64,000 nt of DNA from Alteromonas sp. KUL106 (lineage in GTDB: Bacteria; Pseudomonadota; Gammaproteobacteria; Enterobacterales; Alteromonadaceae), in assembly GCF_009811415.1 (NCBI RefSeq), contig NZ_BLIG01000007.1:1-64000 (forward strand), given 5' to 3'. This document shows positions 1 through 8,624 of the stretch, piece by piece (within the stretch, counting starts at the first letter, position 1; every line of letters begins with the position of its first letter). The translations under genes and the position numbers were made by a program. The notes below the pieces were generated by a model. That model had not been told where the DNA came from. It did no database searches and was given only the letters and a program-made list of their open reading frames with translations.

Positions 1-62
1 AAACCGACATTTCTTGTGTTATCTGTTGTTTGCATTTCGATGGCGAAACGATCGTTACGCAT
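1..62 (-). CDS. Start of an unidentified gene, truncated by the window edge
   Basis: An ATG at 62 opens a minus-strand frame that runs off the left end with no stop (20 complete codons, beginning MRNDRFAIEMQ). It begins 4 bases after the stop of the LysR gene on the same strand, so the two may be co-transcribed, with this gene second. Only weak GAG-type ribosome binding is visible upstream. Too little sequence is present to name a family. It is called a gene because of its position and open frame, not because of homology. Confidence 0.4.
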   Translation of the reverse strand, partial: MRNDRFAIEMQTTDNTRNVG

Positions 63-66
63 TTTC

Positions 67-975
67 TCAATAACTCAACGAAGCTGTGTTAAAAGTATAG
101 GCTTTGAACTTATCCCATAGTGTTTGCGCTACGGGTCCTAATATCGTGTCTTTATTTTTGATCAAGTAAAAGTCAAAGGTGATTTTGATATCAATATCTT
201 CTAGGTCAAGCTCTACAAGAAGTCCTTTATCAATGCTCTCTTGCACCAAATGTTGAGGAAGTCGCCCCCAGCCCATGCCTGATTCTATTAACATTTTTTT
301 TGTTGCAAAGTCATTAACATACCAACATCTTTGGCCATCCTGAACTCCCCAGCGTTTATTTTTAGATTGGGTGCCAGAGTCTTGAACTACTATTTGGTAT
401 TCGTTGATAAGCTGTGCTGCCAATGAAAGATTTGGATGCCGATTGAGTAGAAGCTTAGAAGCTACGTTTATCAAACATCCAGAGCTTAAATAGTGCATTT
501 CAAGCTGAGTATTTTGTCTTACTTCTGAGGTGACTGGAGATAAACATAAGTTTGCTCGATTTTCATTCAGCGCCTGTATGGCGCCACTTAAGTGCTCTTG
601 TTTTAAAATAATTTGAGTGTCAGGAAACTGCCGCTGCGCATCAGAAAACAAGGGTAATATTCCACGTAGGTCAAAAGATGCTTCTATAGCCAACGTGATA
701 CTCAATTCATTGCCAGAACTGATATGTTTGGCCATATTGCGCATGGCTTTAGCTTCATTTAATACTCTTAACGCATGCTGATACAAGGCTTTCCCATGTT
801 CAGTTAATACCAGGCGATAGCCGGAGCGGCTGAACAACTCAACACCTAAAATAGACTCCAATTGTTTTATGCCTTGACTGACAGCGGGTTGAGTTTTGTG
901 TAAGCGTTTGCTTGCCTCACGCAAGGAGCCTAATTCGGCCACCGATTGAAACATTATCAATTGTTCAAGTTTCAT
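67..975 (-). CDS. LysR-family transcriptional regulator
   Basis: About 302 residues, the usual LysR length. The N-terminal winged helix-turn-helix is clear: residues around 10-60 carry the typical pattern of an alanine- and serine-rich recognition region followed by QPAVSQGIKQLE and a leucine-rich wing. The remainder fits the two-lobed effector-binding domain. I prefer the ATG at 975 because it gives the standard MKLEQL LysR start and has a GGGGCGGG stretch just before it; an upstream TTG at 990 is less likely. It is divergent from the DoxX/SDR pair, with about 120 bases between them, the arrangement in which LysR proteins usually control their neighbour and themselves. Its effector and targets cannot be read from the sequence. 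Confidence 0.88.
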   Translation of the reverse strand: MKLEQLIMFQSVAELGSLREASKRLHKTQPAVSQGIKQLESILGVELFSRSGYRLVLTEHGKALYQHALRVLNEAKAMRNMAKHISSGNELSITLAIEASFDLRGILPLFSDAQRQFPDTQIILKQEHLSGAIQALNENRANLCLSPVTSEVRQNTQLEMHYLSSGCLINVASKLLLNRHPNLSLAAQLINEYQIVVQDSGTQSKNKRWGVQDGQRCWYVNDFATKKMLIESGMGWGRLPQHLVQESIDKGLLVELDLEDIDIKITFDFYLIKNKDTILGPVAQTLWDKFKAYTFNTASLSY

Positions 976-1098
976 TACCCGCCCCAACAAGAAAAGAAAA
1001 AGTTTATAACAAACAAAGAAACATTAAATATTATTTATGAAAAATCATCCTTATTATTCACACCAACACAGTAGTTTTAAACAAAAATGGAGAAACAT

Positions 1099-1461
1099 GT
1101 GAGTAAATTAAAAATGATAATAATGTACGTTTGTCTTGTGCTGGCAAGCTTAGCTTTTGCAGCCGCTGGCATAGCGAAACTGGCGGGGGTCGAAATGGTG
1201 CACGCATCTTTTGCAATAATGGGTTTACCAGTATGGTTCGGCTACTTTATTGGTACATGTGAACTGGCTGGAGCAATTGGTCTATGGATACGCCGCACTA
1301 GTGCGCTAGCCAGCGCGGGTTTATTCATCATTATGCTAGGGGCTACGTACTTTCATATAGCTTACGAAACCTTTGATAAAGCTATTCCAGCAATTGTATT
1401 AGCGATATTGACCATCGCTATCATTGTCACTCGTAAAGCGCAATCTCATGCCAAAGTATGA
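1099..1461 (+). CDS. DoxX-family small membrane protein
   Basis: About 120 residues with four hydrophobic segments and the small-residue pattern of the DoxX/DoxX-like family (an AAGIAKLAG segment after TM1, then a GxCELAGAIGL segment). These inner-membrane proteins are linked in other bacteria to redox or thiol stress, but the biochemical role is poorly fixed. A GTG start at 1099 has GGAGA five bases upstream; an ATG at 1087 lacks a site, so I chose the GTG. The gene is followed after 27 bases by an NAD(P)-binding protein on the same strand and is divergent from a LysR gene, so a small LysR-controlled redox operon is a reasonable inference. Confidence 0.75.
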   Translation: MSKLKMIIMYVCLVLASLAFAAAGIAKLAGVEMVHASFAIMGLPVWFGYFIGTCELAGAIGLWIRRTSALASAGLFIIMLGATYFHIAYETFDKAIPAIVLAILTIAIIVTRKAQSHAKV

Positions 1462-1488
1462 TGAAAACGGTAACAACGGGTTAATGTA

Positions 1489-2334
1489 ATGACATCTACA
1501 ACAATTAATAAAGTGTGTATCTTAGGTGCTAGTGGATTGGTAGCCCAAGAAACAATAAAAGCATTCACAAAACACCGTTTTGCTTTGAAACTTGTTTCTC
1601 GAAATATTGACGCGCAAAAATACATGCAAATTGAAACCTGCAAAGCCGATGTATTTAATGATAAAGAATTATCCTTAGCAATAGATGGATGCGATGCCAT
1701 CCATATTACGCTTTCGCAATTAGATGAGTACGCAGCACTGACGCGAATAATCTCGGCTGCTAGAAGTAATGGCAATATTAAACTGATCAGTTTTGTCAGT
1801 GGAGCCACAGTATGCGAGGAAAATACTCACAAGTTGTCTTTTATTGATGCGAAGTATCGCTGTGAGCAAGCTCTCAAAGAGAGTGGTTTCGACTACCTAA
1901 TTTTACGCCCCACTTGGTTTATGGAATCCTTGTCGCTAATGATTCAAGACGGTAAAGCGAATGTTATTGGGAAACAACCAAACAAACTAAGGTGGATTGC
2001 TTCAAAAGATTTTGCCAACGTTTTAGTTAATGCCTACGAAAAACCTGAAACTTACAACCAAGAGCTAAGTGTATATGGACCGCAAGCGCTAACCATTAAT
2101 GAAGCTCTATCCCAATACGTTAAAGTAAAGCATCCACAAATCAAGAAAGTCAACAATGCACCTTTTTGGTTGCTCAAAACAATTGCATGGCTAACAAAAA
2201 ACAAGCAATTAAAAGATATCATTCCTGTATTTGAATATTTTGAAACAACTACCGAAGTAGGCTCACCTGAAACTACCGAACGCCTAGTTGGTAAACCTCA
2301 AACTCGTTTGAGCGAGTGGTTAGCTGAACATTAA
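1489..2334 (+). CDS. NAD(P)-binding NmrA/SDR-like protein
   Basis: 281 residues. The N-terminus holds a Rossmann dinucleotide-binding motif, GASGLVAQE (residues about 13-21), preceded by a hydrophobic beta strand, as in atypical short-chain dehydrogenases and NmrA-like proteins. The middle contains a typical YRCEQALKESG segment and a following LRPTWFMES motif, which match the extended/atypical SDR pattern. It follows the DoxX gene closely on the same strand and is probably co-transcribed. The substrate is unknown. NmrA-like members can be redox sensors rather than enzymes, so either role is possible. Confidence 0.75.
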   Translation: MTSTTINKVCILGASGLVAQETIKAFTKHRFALKLVSRNIDAQKYMQIETCKADVFNDKELSLAIDGCDAIHITLSQLDEYAALTRIISAARSNGNIKLISFVSGATVCEENTHKLSFIDAKYRCEQALKESGFDYLILRPTWFMESLSLMIQDGKANVIGKQPNKLRWIASKDFANVLVNAYEKPETYNQELSVYGPQALTINEALSQYVKVKHPQIKKVNNAPFWLLKTIAWLTKNKQLKDIIPVFEYFETTTEVGSPETTERLVGKPQTRLSEWLAEH

Positions 2335-2465
2335 CCATAATACCAGTGTGAATAGTTCAGGCAGCCAAGGTATTGTTATTGGGATCTTTATTGGTTGACT
2401 AAAATACCTTTTTTCAACACGTAATAGTATTTTTTACTTTAGCAATAAACGATGCGCGAAATAGA

Positions 2466-4256
2466 TTAAGAAAAGACACGCACGCTATTTCGTCCATCCG
2501 CTTTGGCTTGATAAAGCGCAATATCGGCTTGTTTGTAAAGCTCGTCATAACAAGCACTTTGAGTATTTCCTACGGCAACGCCAATACTCACAGTAACGCG
2601 AGCCTTCGTCTTAAACACGCTATCTTCTGCTTTGTGCCTAATCCGCTCAGCAATAGTCATTGCTGCGCCTTTATCGGTATTGGGTAGCAAGATAACAAAC
2701 TCTTCGCCTCCAATACGCGCTAGCACGTCGTCTTTGCGGCTTAATGCTTTGAGCATATTTGCCAGCCGCACTAATACGTCATCGCCCACATCGTGACCGT
2801 AGTTGTCATTGAGGATTTTGAAATGGTCAATATCCAATAGTAAAAACGCCATTTCCATCGAGGTTTCGCGCAGTACGCTTAACTTCCTGTCGAGAAAACG
2901 CCGATTACCCACCTGGGTAAGTGGATCAGTTTCAGAAGCCACAAGCAGGGTCTCATTGGTTTGCTCAAGTCTGAGTAACTTCTGCTGCCTCAGTCTTAGC
3001 GCCAAGAAAAGCACCAAGCAGAAAAGTGAAATGACAATGGACGTAAACAGGAATAGCGTTGAGTGCTTGGCTTCTCGCTCGCGTTGCAGCAAGTCTTCTT
3101 GCAGCTGAATAAGTTCTCGCTCGGTCTTTAACTGGGTTTCCAGCTTTTTAATAATGCCCGCTTGTGTTACCGGCTGAATGGCATTTCTGCGCGCTATGTA
3201 CTCAGCCTGCGTGTTCGCAGCATCTTCATAGTTACCCAGTTTAAGTTCAAGAAGCGCCAAGCTTTCATAAAGTGCAATTTCACTTTCTACCGAAGTTTTG
3301 TTTTTCACCTTAACGATGCCGCTGCGATATAAGGCCAATGCTTCATCAAAGCGTTCAAGCGAAGTGTAAAGCTTGGCTAAACCAAGGTATGCCGATGCTA
3401 ACGCCTGTGGATAAGAGCCTCCGCGCTCATCTTCTATAACATGGCGATACATCTTTACTGCAAGATCGTGTTTACCCAACGCCTGGTAAACGTGCGCTAC
3501 ATTTACGCTGGCTTCGCTGTAAGTAAAATCGTAGATAAATTCGTCGTTTTCTAGCACCGCTTTAAAGATATTGAGCGCCTGCTCATATTGCTGTGAGTTT
3601 AAGAAAGTGGTGCCTAGCCCGACTGTGGCATTCATTGCCATATCAGTATTGCCAAGACCTTGGTGAATACTTGCCGCTTGTTTAAAATAATCCGCCGCGT
3701 CATCGTAGTCGCCCTGGGAATTCAGTACATTACCCAAGTTGTTATACACCATGGCAAGATCGGCTGCGTTGTCACTTAAGCGCGCGTGTTTAATAGCTTC
3801 AATGTAATATTTAACCGCGTTATCAAAATCGACCACAAGCTCGTAATACACGCCTATTGAGCGAGAACAAAGAGACAGCATATGCGCGTCGTCTGTTACT
3901 TGTGCGGCGCTCAGCGCCTGCGTTAAATAACTAAATGCTTCGCTGTTTTTGCCTTGATACATACTCGACATACCCAGAAGACGAAACGCTCTCGCCCTAC
4001 TGTAGTCGTCTTTTTCATGAACGCTAAAGGGCAATGCCTGCTTAGCATATTGCTCTGACAAAGCTGGGTCTTGATACAAGTAGATGTCTGCAAGTTCCAG
4101 CAATAATGGTAACTGCGCCTTATCGCTTGGTGCCAAGTCGGTTAGCTGCGCTATTAACGTGGCAATACGTGCTTCGTTTGCAACTGTGTTACCCGTCGTC
4201 ATGAGCAACAGCATTAGCATCACAAGTCGTATAATCGTCAAGTTATTCGCTACCAT
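2466..4256 (-). CDS. Periplasmic TPR-repeat sensor with cytoplasmic GGDEF diguanylate cyclase
   Basis: About 596 residues. Order: a signal or first membrane segment (residues 1-25), roughly 330 residues of tandem tetratricopeptide repeats (YNNLGNVLNSQGDYDDAADYF is a clear unit), a coiled-coil stretch, a transmembrane helix (LFLFTSIVISLFCLVLFLAL) and a C-terminal GGDEF domain. The catalytic motif is intact (GGEEF), and an RKDD sequence five residues before it matches the inhibitory I-site. It should therefore make cyclic di-GMP and be subject to product inhibition, with the periplasmic TPRs as the sensing or docking part. An in-frame ATG at 4367 would add 37 residues before the signal sequence; the ATG at 4256 puts the hydrophobic segment at the N-terminus, so I chose it. 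It stands alone, with no phosphodiesterase nearby. Confidence 0.87.
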   Translation of the reverse strand: MVANNLTIIRLVMLMLLLMTTGNTVANEARIATLIAQLTDLAPSDKAQLPLLLELADIYLYQDPALSEQYAKQALPFSVHEKDDYSRARAFRLLGMSSMYQGKNSEAFSYLTQALSAAQVTDDAHMLSLCSRSIGVYYELVVDFDNAVKYYIEAIKHARLSDNAADLAMVYNNLGNVLNSQGDYDDAADYFKQAASIHQGLGNTDMAMNATVGLGTTFLNSQQYEQALNIFKAVLENDEFIYDFTYSEASVNVAHVYQALGKHDLAVKMYRHVIEDERGGSYPQALASAYLGLAKLYTSLERFDEALALYRSGIVKVKNKTSVESEIALYESLALLELKLGNYEDAANTQAEYIARRNAIQPVTQAGIIKKLETQLKTERELIQLQEDLLQREREAKHSTLFLFTSIVISLFCLVLFLALRLRQQKLLRLEQTNETLLVASETDPLTQVGNRRFLDRKLSVLRETSMEMAFLLLDIDHFKILNDNYGHDVGDDVLVRLANMLKALSRKDDVLARIGGEEFVILLPNTDKGAAMTIAERIRHKAEDSVFKTKARVTVSIGVAVGNTQSACYDELYKQADIALYQAKADGRNSVRVFS

Positions 4257-4545
4257 ATCATCGAAAAAAATATTGTTATGAGTAAAGCATTGACGGGGCA
4301 GACGCAAGCGCGCTCTTATAAAGCCCCCTTGTTGGGTATATGCTTTTGCTATTTCTAAGTCAAGCAAAAGGCCGCCCTTGCAGGCTATTTTTAGTACTTT
4401 TTTTAAACAGTATTGTTTATACCAAGCGTGAAGGAGATATGTGTTGAGCTAGAGCAAACTTAGTACATTATTGTCGAGCGCGACCGCCAAATTAAAATGA
4501 ATAACTTAAAAAACAGCGACTGAAGGCATATTCTCAGACCCGGAT

Positions 4546-4875
4546 ATGTATTTCCTTAAAGAAAAGTCATTGCGACAAACGGTGATATGTGAGGTATATG
4601 CTTACGGAGCAACTTTTGTTGTTCAATATAACAAAGAGGGGGAATTCATTGAGCAGTCTGGTGACAAGGGTAAGTTGGATGAGCCCCCTAATCAATCGCA
4701 TGGTATCACTATAGATACACGAACTGACAAACCAACACGCTTAGTGACTTCTAGACGCGATTATAACTTTAAGCGCTTTAGCCTAGATGGTGATTACATC
4801 GAAAGCCTTTTATTAAAACTGTCACATCAAATATGTAGCATTTACACCAGCCGCCTCCCTATATTTACTGGTTAG
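4546..4875 (+). pseudogene. Decayed fragment of an NHL-type beta-propeller protein
   Basis: A 109-codon open frame whose middle resembles propeller blades of the peptidyl-alpha-hydroxyglycine-lyase/NHL-repeat kind: a FVVQYNKEGEFIEQ strand, then HGITIDTRTDKPT and a YNFKRFSLDGDYIESL strand. It covers only about two blades of a protein that normally has six and more than 300 residues, has no signal peptide, and ends in unrelated sequence. I read it as the remnant of a larger gene. It could still be expressed as a short peptide, but nothing suggests it would fold. No ribosome binding site precedes its ATG. Confidence 0.5.
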
Positions 4876-4882
4876 TAATACC

Positions 4883-6088
4883 ATGCAGTCGCAAATGTCT
4901 TCCAATACGTTCTTTTTTTTGACGGTTACCTTCACCATCTTGTCTATTCTGGGCCAAGTATCGACAAACATTTACAGTCCGTTCTTTTACGACTTAGCGA
5001 AAATGTACAACAGCCACGTTGAGGTTGTAGAGCAGAGCGTAGCGATTTTTCTTGTTGCTTTCTCTATTTCACAGCTCGTATCGGGTATTGTTTGCGATTA
5101 TATCAATAAGCAAAAGCTTTTACTGTGCGGGATTTTGGCATTCTGTCTTGGTACCGTCATGATCATACTCGCAGACACTGAATCAACCTTCCTTTTTGGC
5201 CGCATCATACAAGGTCTCGGCGGCGGTGTTGGCGTGTCTGTTTCTCGAGGTTTATCAAGACAAATATTTACTGAAAAACAGCTTAATATTTCACTCTCAT
5301 TAACCAATATCGCATTCGCAATTGCCCCTGCAGTGGCCCCAATGATGGGAACATTAATTGGCGAGTCTTTTGGTACCATCGCCATTTTTCATGTTGTTCT
5401 GATGATGGGGGTTATCGCCTTGCTGCTGCTCTCATCAATCCTGACCGCAGTAGAAAAGTATACGCCAGCAACTTCAATCAATGTTTTAAGTGAGACGCTC
5501 GGTCTTATTAAAACATCAATGATGAACATTTTGTTTATAGGTATGGCAAGCGGATTTCTTTACGGCATCGTGTTTAGCTTTATTACGGCTGCACCTTCTA
5601 TGGTAATGGAGCAGTTTGGCTTAAGTAAAACGATGTTCTCGATATGTTCGCTGTTCGCGACCTTCTCTTTTGTACTGGGCAGCTTGATAAATATTCGCCT
5701 AGTTGCCATTCCCGCATTACGAAAATTCAAATTTTCCAGCCTGTGCATTTTTATGCTATCGCTGATATTTTTGTTGCTTGTGGCAGGGCTGAACCTTGAT
5801 GGGTTGGTTACAACCTTGGGGTTTAGTTACGCAGCTTTCTTTTTCATTGGCATAGCCATGCCATGTAGCGTCACAATTCTGCTTGGCTTCTCTGAAACGT
5901 CTGCAGGTTTTTTAGCGGCATTGACAGGCTTTTTTCATTTAGCTGGCGCTGCCATTGGCGCTTATGCGGTTACTATTTTAACGATGGATCCTGTCGTATC
6001 CTTTAGCTATGTCACATTCGCATTAAGCTTAACGAGTCTATTCACTTGTTTGTTGTATAAAAAACACAACAACACGCCTCGGCATTAA
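4883..6088 (+). CDS. MFS drug-efflux transporter, Bcr/CflA type
   Basis: 401 residues with about twelve hydrophobic segments, the normal size for a drug:H+ antiporter of the major facilitator superfamily. The segment GRIIQGLGGGVGVSVSRGLSRQIF resembles the conserved GR..QGxG...... R motif of the Bcr/CflA group. An acidic residue-poor N-terminus and a short C-terminal tail (LLYKKHNN) are typical. It should export small hydrophobic compounds from the cytoplasm; the substrate is not predictable. It begins 7 bases after the propeller remnant and stands alone in its orientation; no regulator is adjacent. Confidence 0.8.
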   Translation: MQSQMSSNTFFFLTVTFTILSILGQVSTNIYSPFFYDLAKMYNSHVEVVEQSVAIFLVAFSISQLVSGIVCDYINKQKLLLCGILAFCLGTVMIILADTESTFLFGRIIQGLGGGVGVSVSRGLSRQIFTEKQLNISLSLTNIAFAIAPAVAPMMGTLIGESFGTIAIFHVVLMMGVIALLLLSSILTAVEKYTPATSINVLSETLGLIKTSMMNILFIGMASGFLYGIVFSFITAAPSMVMEQFGLSKTMFSICSLFATFSFVLGSLINIRLVAIPALRKFKFSSLCIFMLSLIFLLLVAGLNLDGLVTTLGFSYAAFFFIGIAMPCSVTILLGFSETSAGFLAALTGFFHLAGAAIGAYAVTILTMDPVVSFSYVTFALSLTSLFTCLLYKKHNNTPRH

Positions 6089-6243
6089 CGACTCAATACG
6101 GTTAAATTTAAGCATTAACTTACCAAGCTCAAAGCATAAGCAATGATCCATTCCCCCTATTTGATTTTCTAAAACCATCCCCATAATGTTGAGGCTTCCA
6201 AAAGTGGTTGGAAGCGGTAATTGTTAAAAGGATATTAGAAACA

Positions 6244-6822
6244 ATGAAACGTACTATTCTCGCCAGTATCATTGGCGCGCTTTCTCTAAATGCTTTCGCA
6301 GCTTCGCCTTCTTACGACTTCGTCAAAGCTGGATATATACAAGCAGACATTGAAGAGGCGGGTGACTTCGAGCCGACAGGCTTTCAAATTCAAGGCTTTA
6401 AATCTATTAACGACAATGTATATCTTACCGGTCGTTACGGCCAACTAAGTGAAGACGAGTATGGCGTTGACGGTGAACTTGACTACATCTCTGCAGGTGT
6501 TGGATATCGCTATGGTTTAACTGCAAAAACTGACTTTTTTGGTGAATTAACCTACGAATATGTTGATGTTGATCTGGATGCGGGCTTCGCCTCTGCTGAG
6601 GCAGACGATAACGGCTATGGCATAACTGCGGGTATTCGTTCCATGCTTTCAGAGCAATTCGAGCTACGTGGTGCCATTCGCTACATCGATATCGAAGAAG
6701 ATGATACCGCCTTTGAAATTGGCGCTGACTACTTTTTTACTCCGCAGTTTTCATTCGGCGCGACCTATGTCATTGCAGATGATGTAGATTTGCTAGGTGT
6801 ATCTGCGCGTTACACGTTCTAA
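6244..6822 (+). CDS. Small outer-membrane beta-barrel protein
   Basis: About 192 residues from the ATG at 6244, which follows AAGGATA and opens a clear signal peptide (cleavage near AFA-AS). The mature part is a string of alternating short amphipathic strands with tyrosine/glycine-rich turns and ends in a C-terminal aromatic (RYTF), the signature for Bam-dependent insertion. The length suits an eight-stranded barrel. The protein is strongly acidic, as is common for marine bacteria. Function is unknown: it could be a structural or adhesion-type barrel. A strong hairpin terminator follows at 6856. Confidence 0.75.
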   Translation: MKRTILASIIGALSLNAFAASPSYDFVKAGYIQADIEEAGDFEPTGFQIQGFKSINDNVYLTGRYGQLSEDEYGVDGELDYISAGVGYRYGLTAKTDFFGELTYEYVDVDLDAGFASAEADDNGYGITAGIRSMLSEQFELRGAIRYIDIEEDDTAFEIGADYFFTPQFSFGATYVIADDVDLLGVSARYTF

Positions 6823-6855
6823 AACGCGAGCAATAAGATAGCGTCACAATGTTCA

Positions 6856-6883
6856 AGCCACGTTCTTTAACGTGGCTTTTTTT
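6856..6883 (+). terminator. Rho-independent terminator after the outer-membrane barrel gene
   Basis: AGCCACGTT and its complement AACGTGGCT flank a 4-base loop and are followed by a run of seven T, 35 bases after the stop codon of the barrel gene. Confidence 0.85.
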
Positions 6884-6941
6884 ATGGCGGACTGGTATTA
6901 GCTGGCATCGGGAGGGGATATTCTAAGACTAACGCGTGTCT

Positions 6942-8048
6942 TCACTCTTTTGGCTTCATGTGTTCCTGGCCTGCCGGAAATACCTTCGCCACGCATTCTT
7001 GGTCAATATTAAGCGCAGTAATTGGGAATGGTATGACAATACCCTCTTCATCAAATCGCTTTTTTAGCATTTTTATAAACGCGCTCTTTATAAAAAAACG
7101 GTTAAAGTATTCTCGCGTTCTCAGCATTACGGTCAGGTTAATACTCGAATTATCGAACGTGTGAAACAACACGAAGGGTTGATAAGACTCAACACCGTAT
7201 TCGTGGTGTTTTAAAATGTCATTCGCCACGTCTAAACACACTTTTTCAACATGGTCTAAATCAGAGCTGTAATGGACGCCCACTTCAACAGGTACCGAAA
7301 GTTCGCGCTCAGGATAGTAATAATTGATAAGTTTTGAGTTAGACAACTTACTATTGGGCATTATCACTATGTTATTAGGCAGCATTCTGACCCATGTTGA
7401 ACGCCAGCCAATCTTTTCAACGAACCCTTGTTCACCTGAATCTAGTTCAATGAAATCCCCAATTCTGATAGGTTTATCCATGACCAGTTGGATACCTGAG
7501 AAGAAGTTTTCTAGGGTGGGCTGGAGCGCTAGCGCCACAGCAAGCGAAGTAATGCCCAGCGATGCCACAACGGGCGTTACTGAAACACCCATGGTGCTCA
7601 ATATAATAAGAATAGCCAACACGGCAAATACCGCTCGTACAGCCCCTCCGGCAATAGCACTGGTGTTTTTTACTAAGGTTGACTGGTCACGATAGCGTTT
7701 CAGAGAATAAGTAACAAACCGCTCAAAAAACAGCACTAGCGTGATTATCAATCCGGCATCTATTGCCGTATTGAGTGCTTTGATAGGTGCTTCGCTTTCA
7801 ATACCAAAAACCGCGATAATACTTTTCGCTAACTGAGCAAAAATGATGAGAATTAGAAGGTTCAAAGGGGCGTTCAAAGACAACACTAATACCCGATAAA
7901 TATCGGACATGCTGCTGGTTTCCGAATGCGCTTTTGCTTTCAAACGCACCAATATGAGTCGCTTGATGGTGAAAAGCACGATAACGACGCCAACAAGCCA
8001 CAGTATGGCAACTGCTTGCTCGTTGTTGAAAATGCTTAAACTATCCAA
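6942..8048 (-). CDS. MscS-family small-conductance mechanosensitive channel
   Basis: 368 residues. Four or so N-terminal membrane segments are followed by the pore-lining helix rich in Gly/Ala (VASLGITSLAVALALQPTLENFFSGI, residues about 160-185) and the beta domain with the family motif GDFIELDSGEQGFVEKIGWRST. After this comes the mixed alpha/beta C-terminal domain ending in VIPFPI, characteristic of MscS. It should open under membrane tension to release solutes on osmotic downshock. It is larger than the 286-residue E. coli MscS because of extra N-terminal helices. The gene is monocistronic, with a 73-base gap to the next gene on the same strand. Confidence 0.9.
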   Translation of the reverse strand: MDSLSIFNNEQAVAILWLVGVVIVLFTIKRLILVRLKAKAHSETSSMSDIYRVLVLSLNAPLNLLILIIFAQLAKSIIAVFGIESEAPIKALNTAIDAGLIITLVLFFERFVTYSLKRYRDQSTLVKNTSAIAGGAVRAVFAVLAILIILSTMGVSVTPVVASLGITSLAVALALQPTLENFFSGIQLVMDKPIRIGDFIELDSGEQGFVEKIGWRSTWVRMLPNNIVIMPNSKLSNSKLINYYYPERELSVPVEVGVHYSSDLDHVEKVCLDVANDILKHHEYGVESYQPFVLFHTFDNSSINLTVMLRTREYFNRFFIKSAFIKMLKKRFDEEGIVIPFPITALNIDQECVAKVFPAGQEHMKPKE

Positions 8049-8121
8049 TGGTGACGGCTCCTGTTGTGGTGTTTTGCTTTTTATAAACTAATGATTACGC
8101 AAAACTTACACCAATTGTTCT

Positions 8122-8526
8122 TCAGGAGTGAGAACTAATATGTCGCTGGTATTCTTTCGTAAGCCAATCTGAGGCAACCTCGATATCAGTAAAAAAAGAA
8201 TATTCCAGTTGCTCTAGCTCAGGAATTCGCTGAAACATCATGCCTTTAATAACAGGCCCTCTATACACATATGCTTTTGCAACTAAACCGAACTCAGGCA
8301 GACGATTAATAATGCTTTTTACAATATCGAATGCTTCCGGCGTTGCACCTTCAACGCGACTAATATCCGCAAGCAACGCGAATGGCGCATAGTTTAGCTT
8401 CATTACCAAACAGAAAAGGGCCTTTTGATAATCTTCAGCACTTTGCTGATTAAAAACACCTCTTAGTTCTATTGCTACAATCCCGTTTTTATATTCGATA
8501 AAAGACTTGCTTAGATTTCTCTGCAT
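8122..8526 (-). CDS. Hypothetical SpoIIAA/STAS-like protein
   Basis: 134 residues, no signal peptide and no membrane segment. The alternating pattern (an Ile/Val strand, a helix over residues 30-50, the strand FALLADIS, a helix, the strand AKAYVYRG, and a final helix starting at DIEVASDWL) resembles the SpoIIAA-like/STAS fold seen in many conserved marine gammaproteobacterial proteins. No catalytic residues are recognisable. A second protein of similar size and layout occurs at 55695. Function is unknown; a regulatory binding role is only a guess. Confidence 0.55.
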   Translation of the reverse strand: MQRNLSKSFIEYKNGIVAIELRGVFNQQSAEDYQKALFCLVMKLNYAPFALLADISRVEGATPEAFDIVKSIINRLPEFGLVAKAYVYRGPVIKGMMFQRIPELEQLEYSFFTDIEVASDWLTKEYQRHISSHS

Positions 8527-8624
8527 AGCTTAAGTTTAATCTACTACTTTGTTACTAAGTGTAGACCAAATTTTGTCTTATCAAACTGAGAATAAGAGTT
8601 GGGTGGTTTGACCTCATAGATGTT

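Noticed and set aside
1446..1808. 120-codon minus-strand frame opposite the SDR gene
   Set aside because: It overlaps the well-supported SDR coding region and has no family features.
6886..6900. Possible third copy of the interspersed repeat (GCGGACTGGTATTA)
   Set aside because: Only about 12 bases match the repeat end, too short to call.
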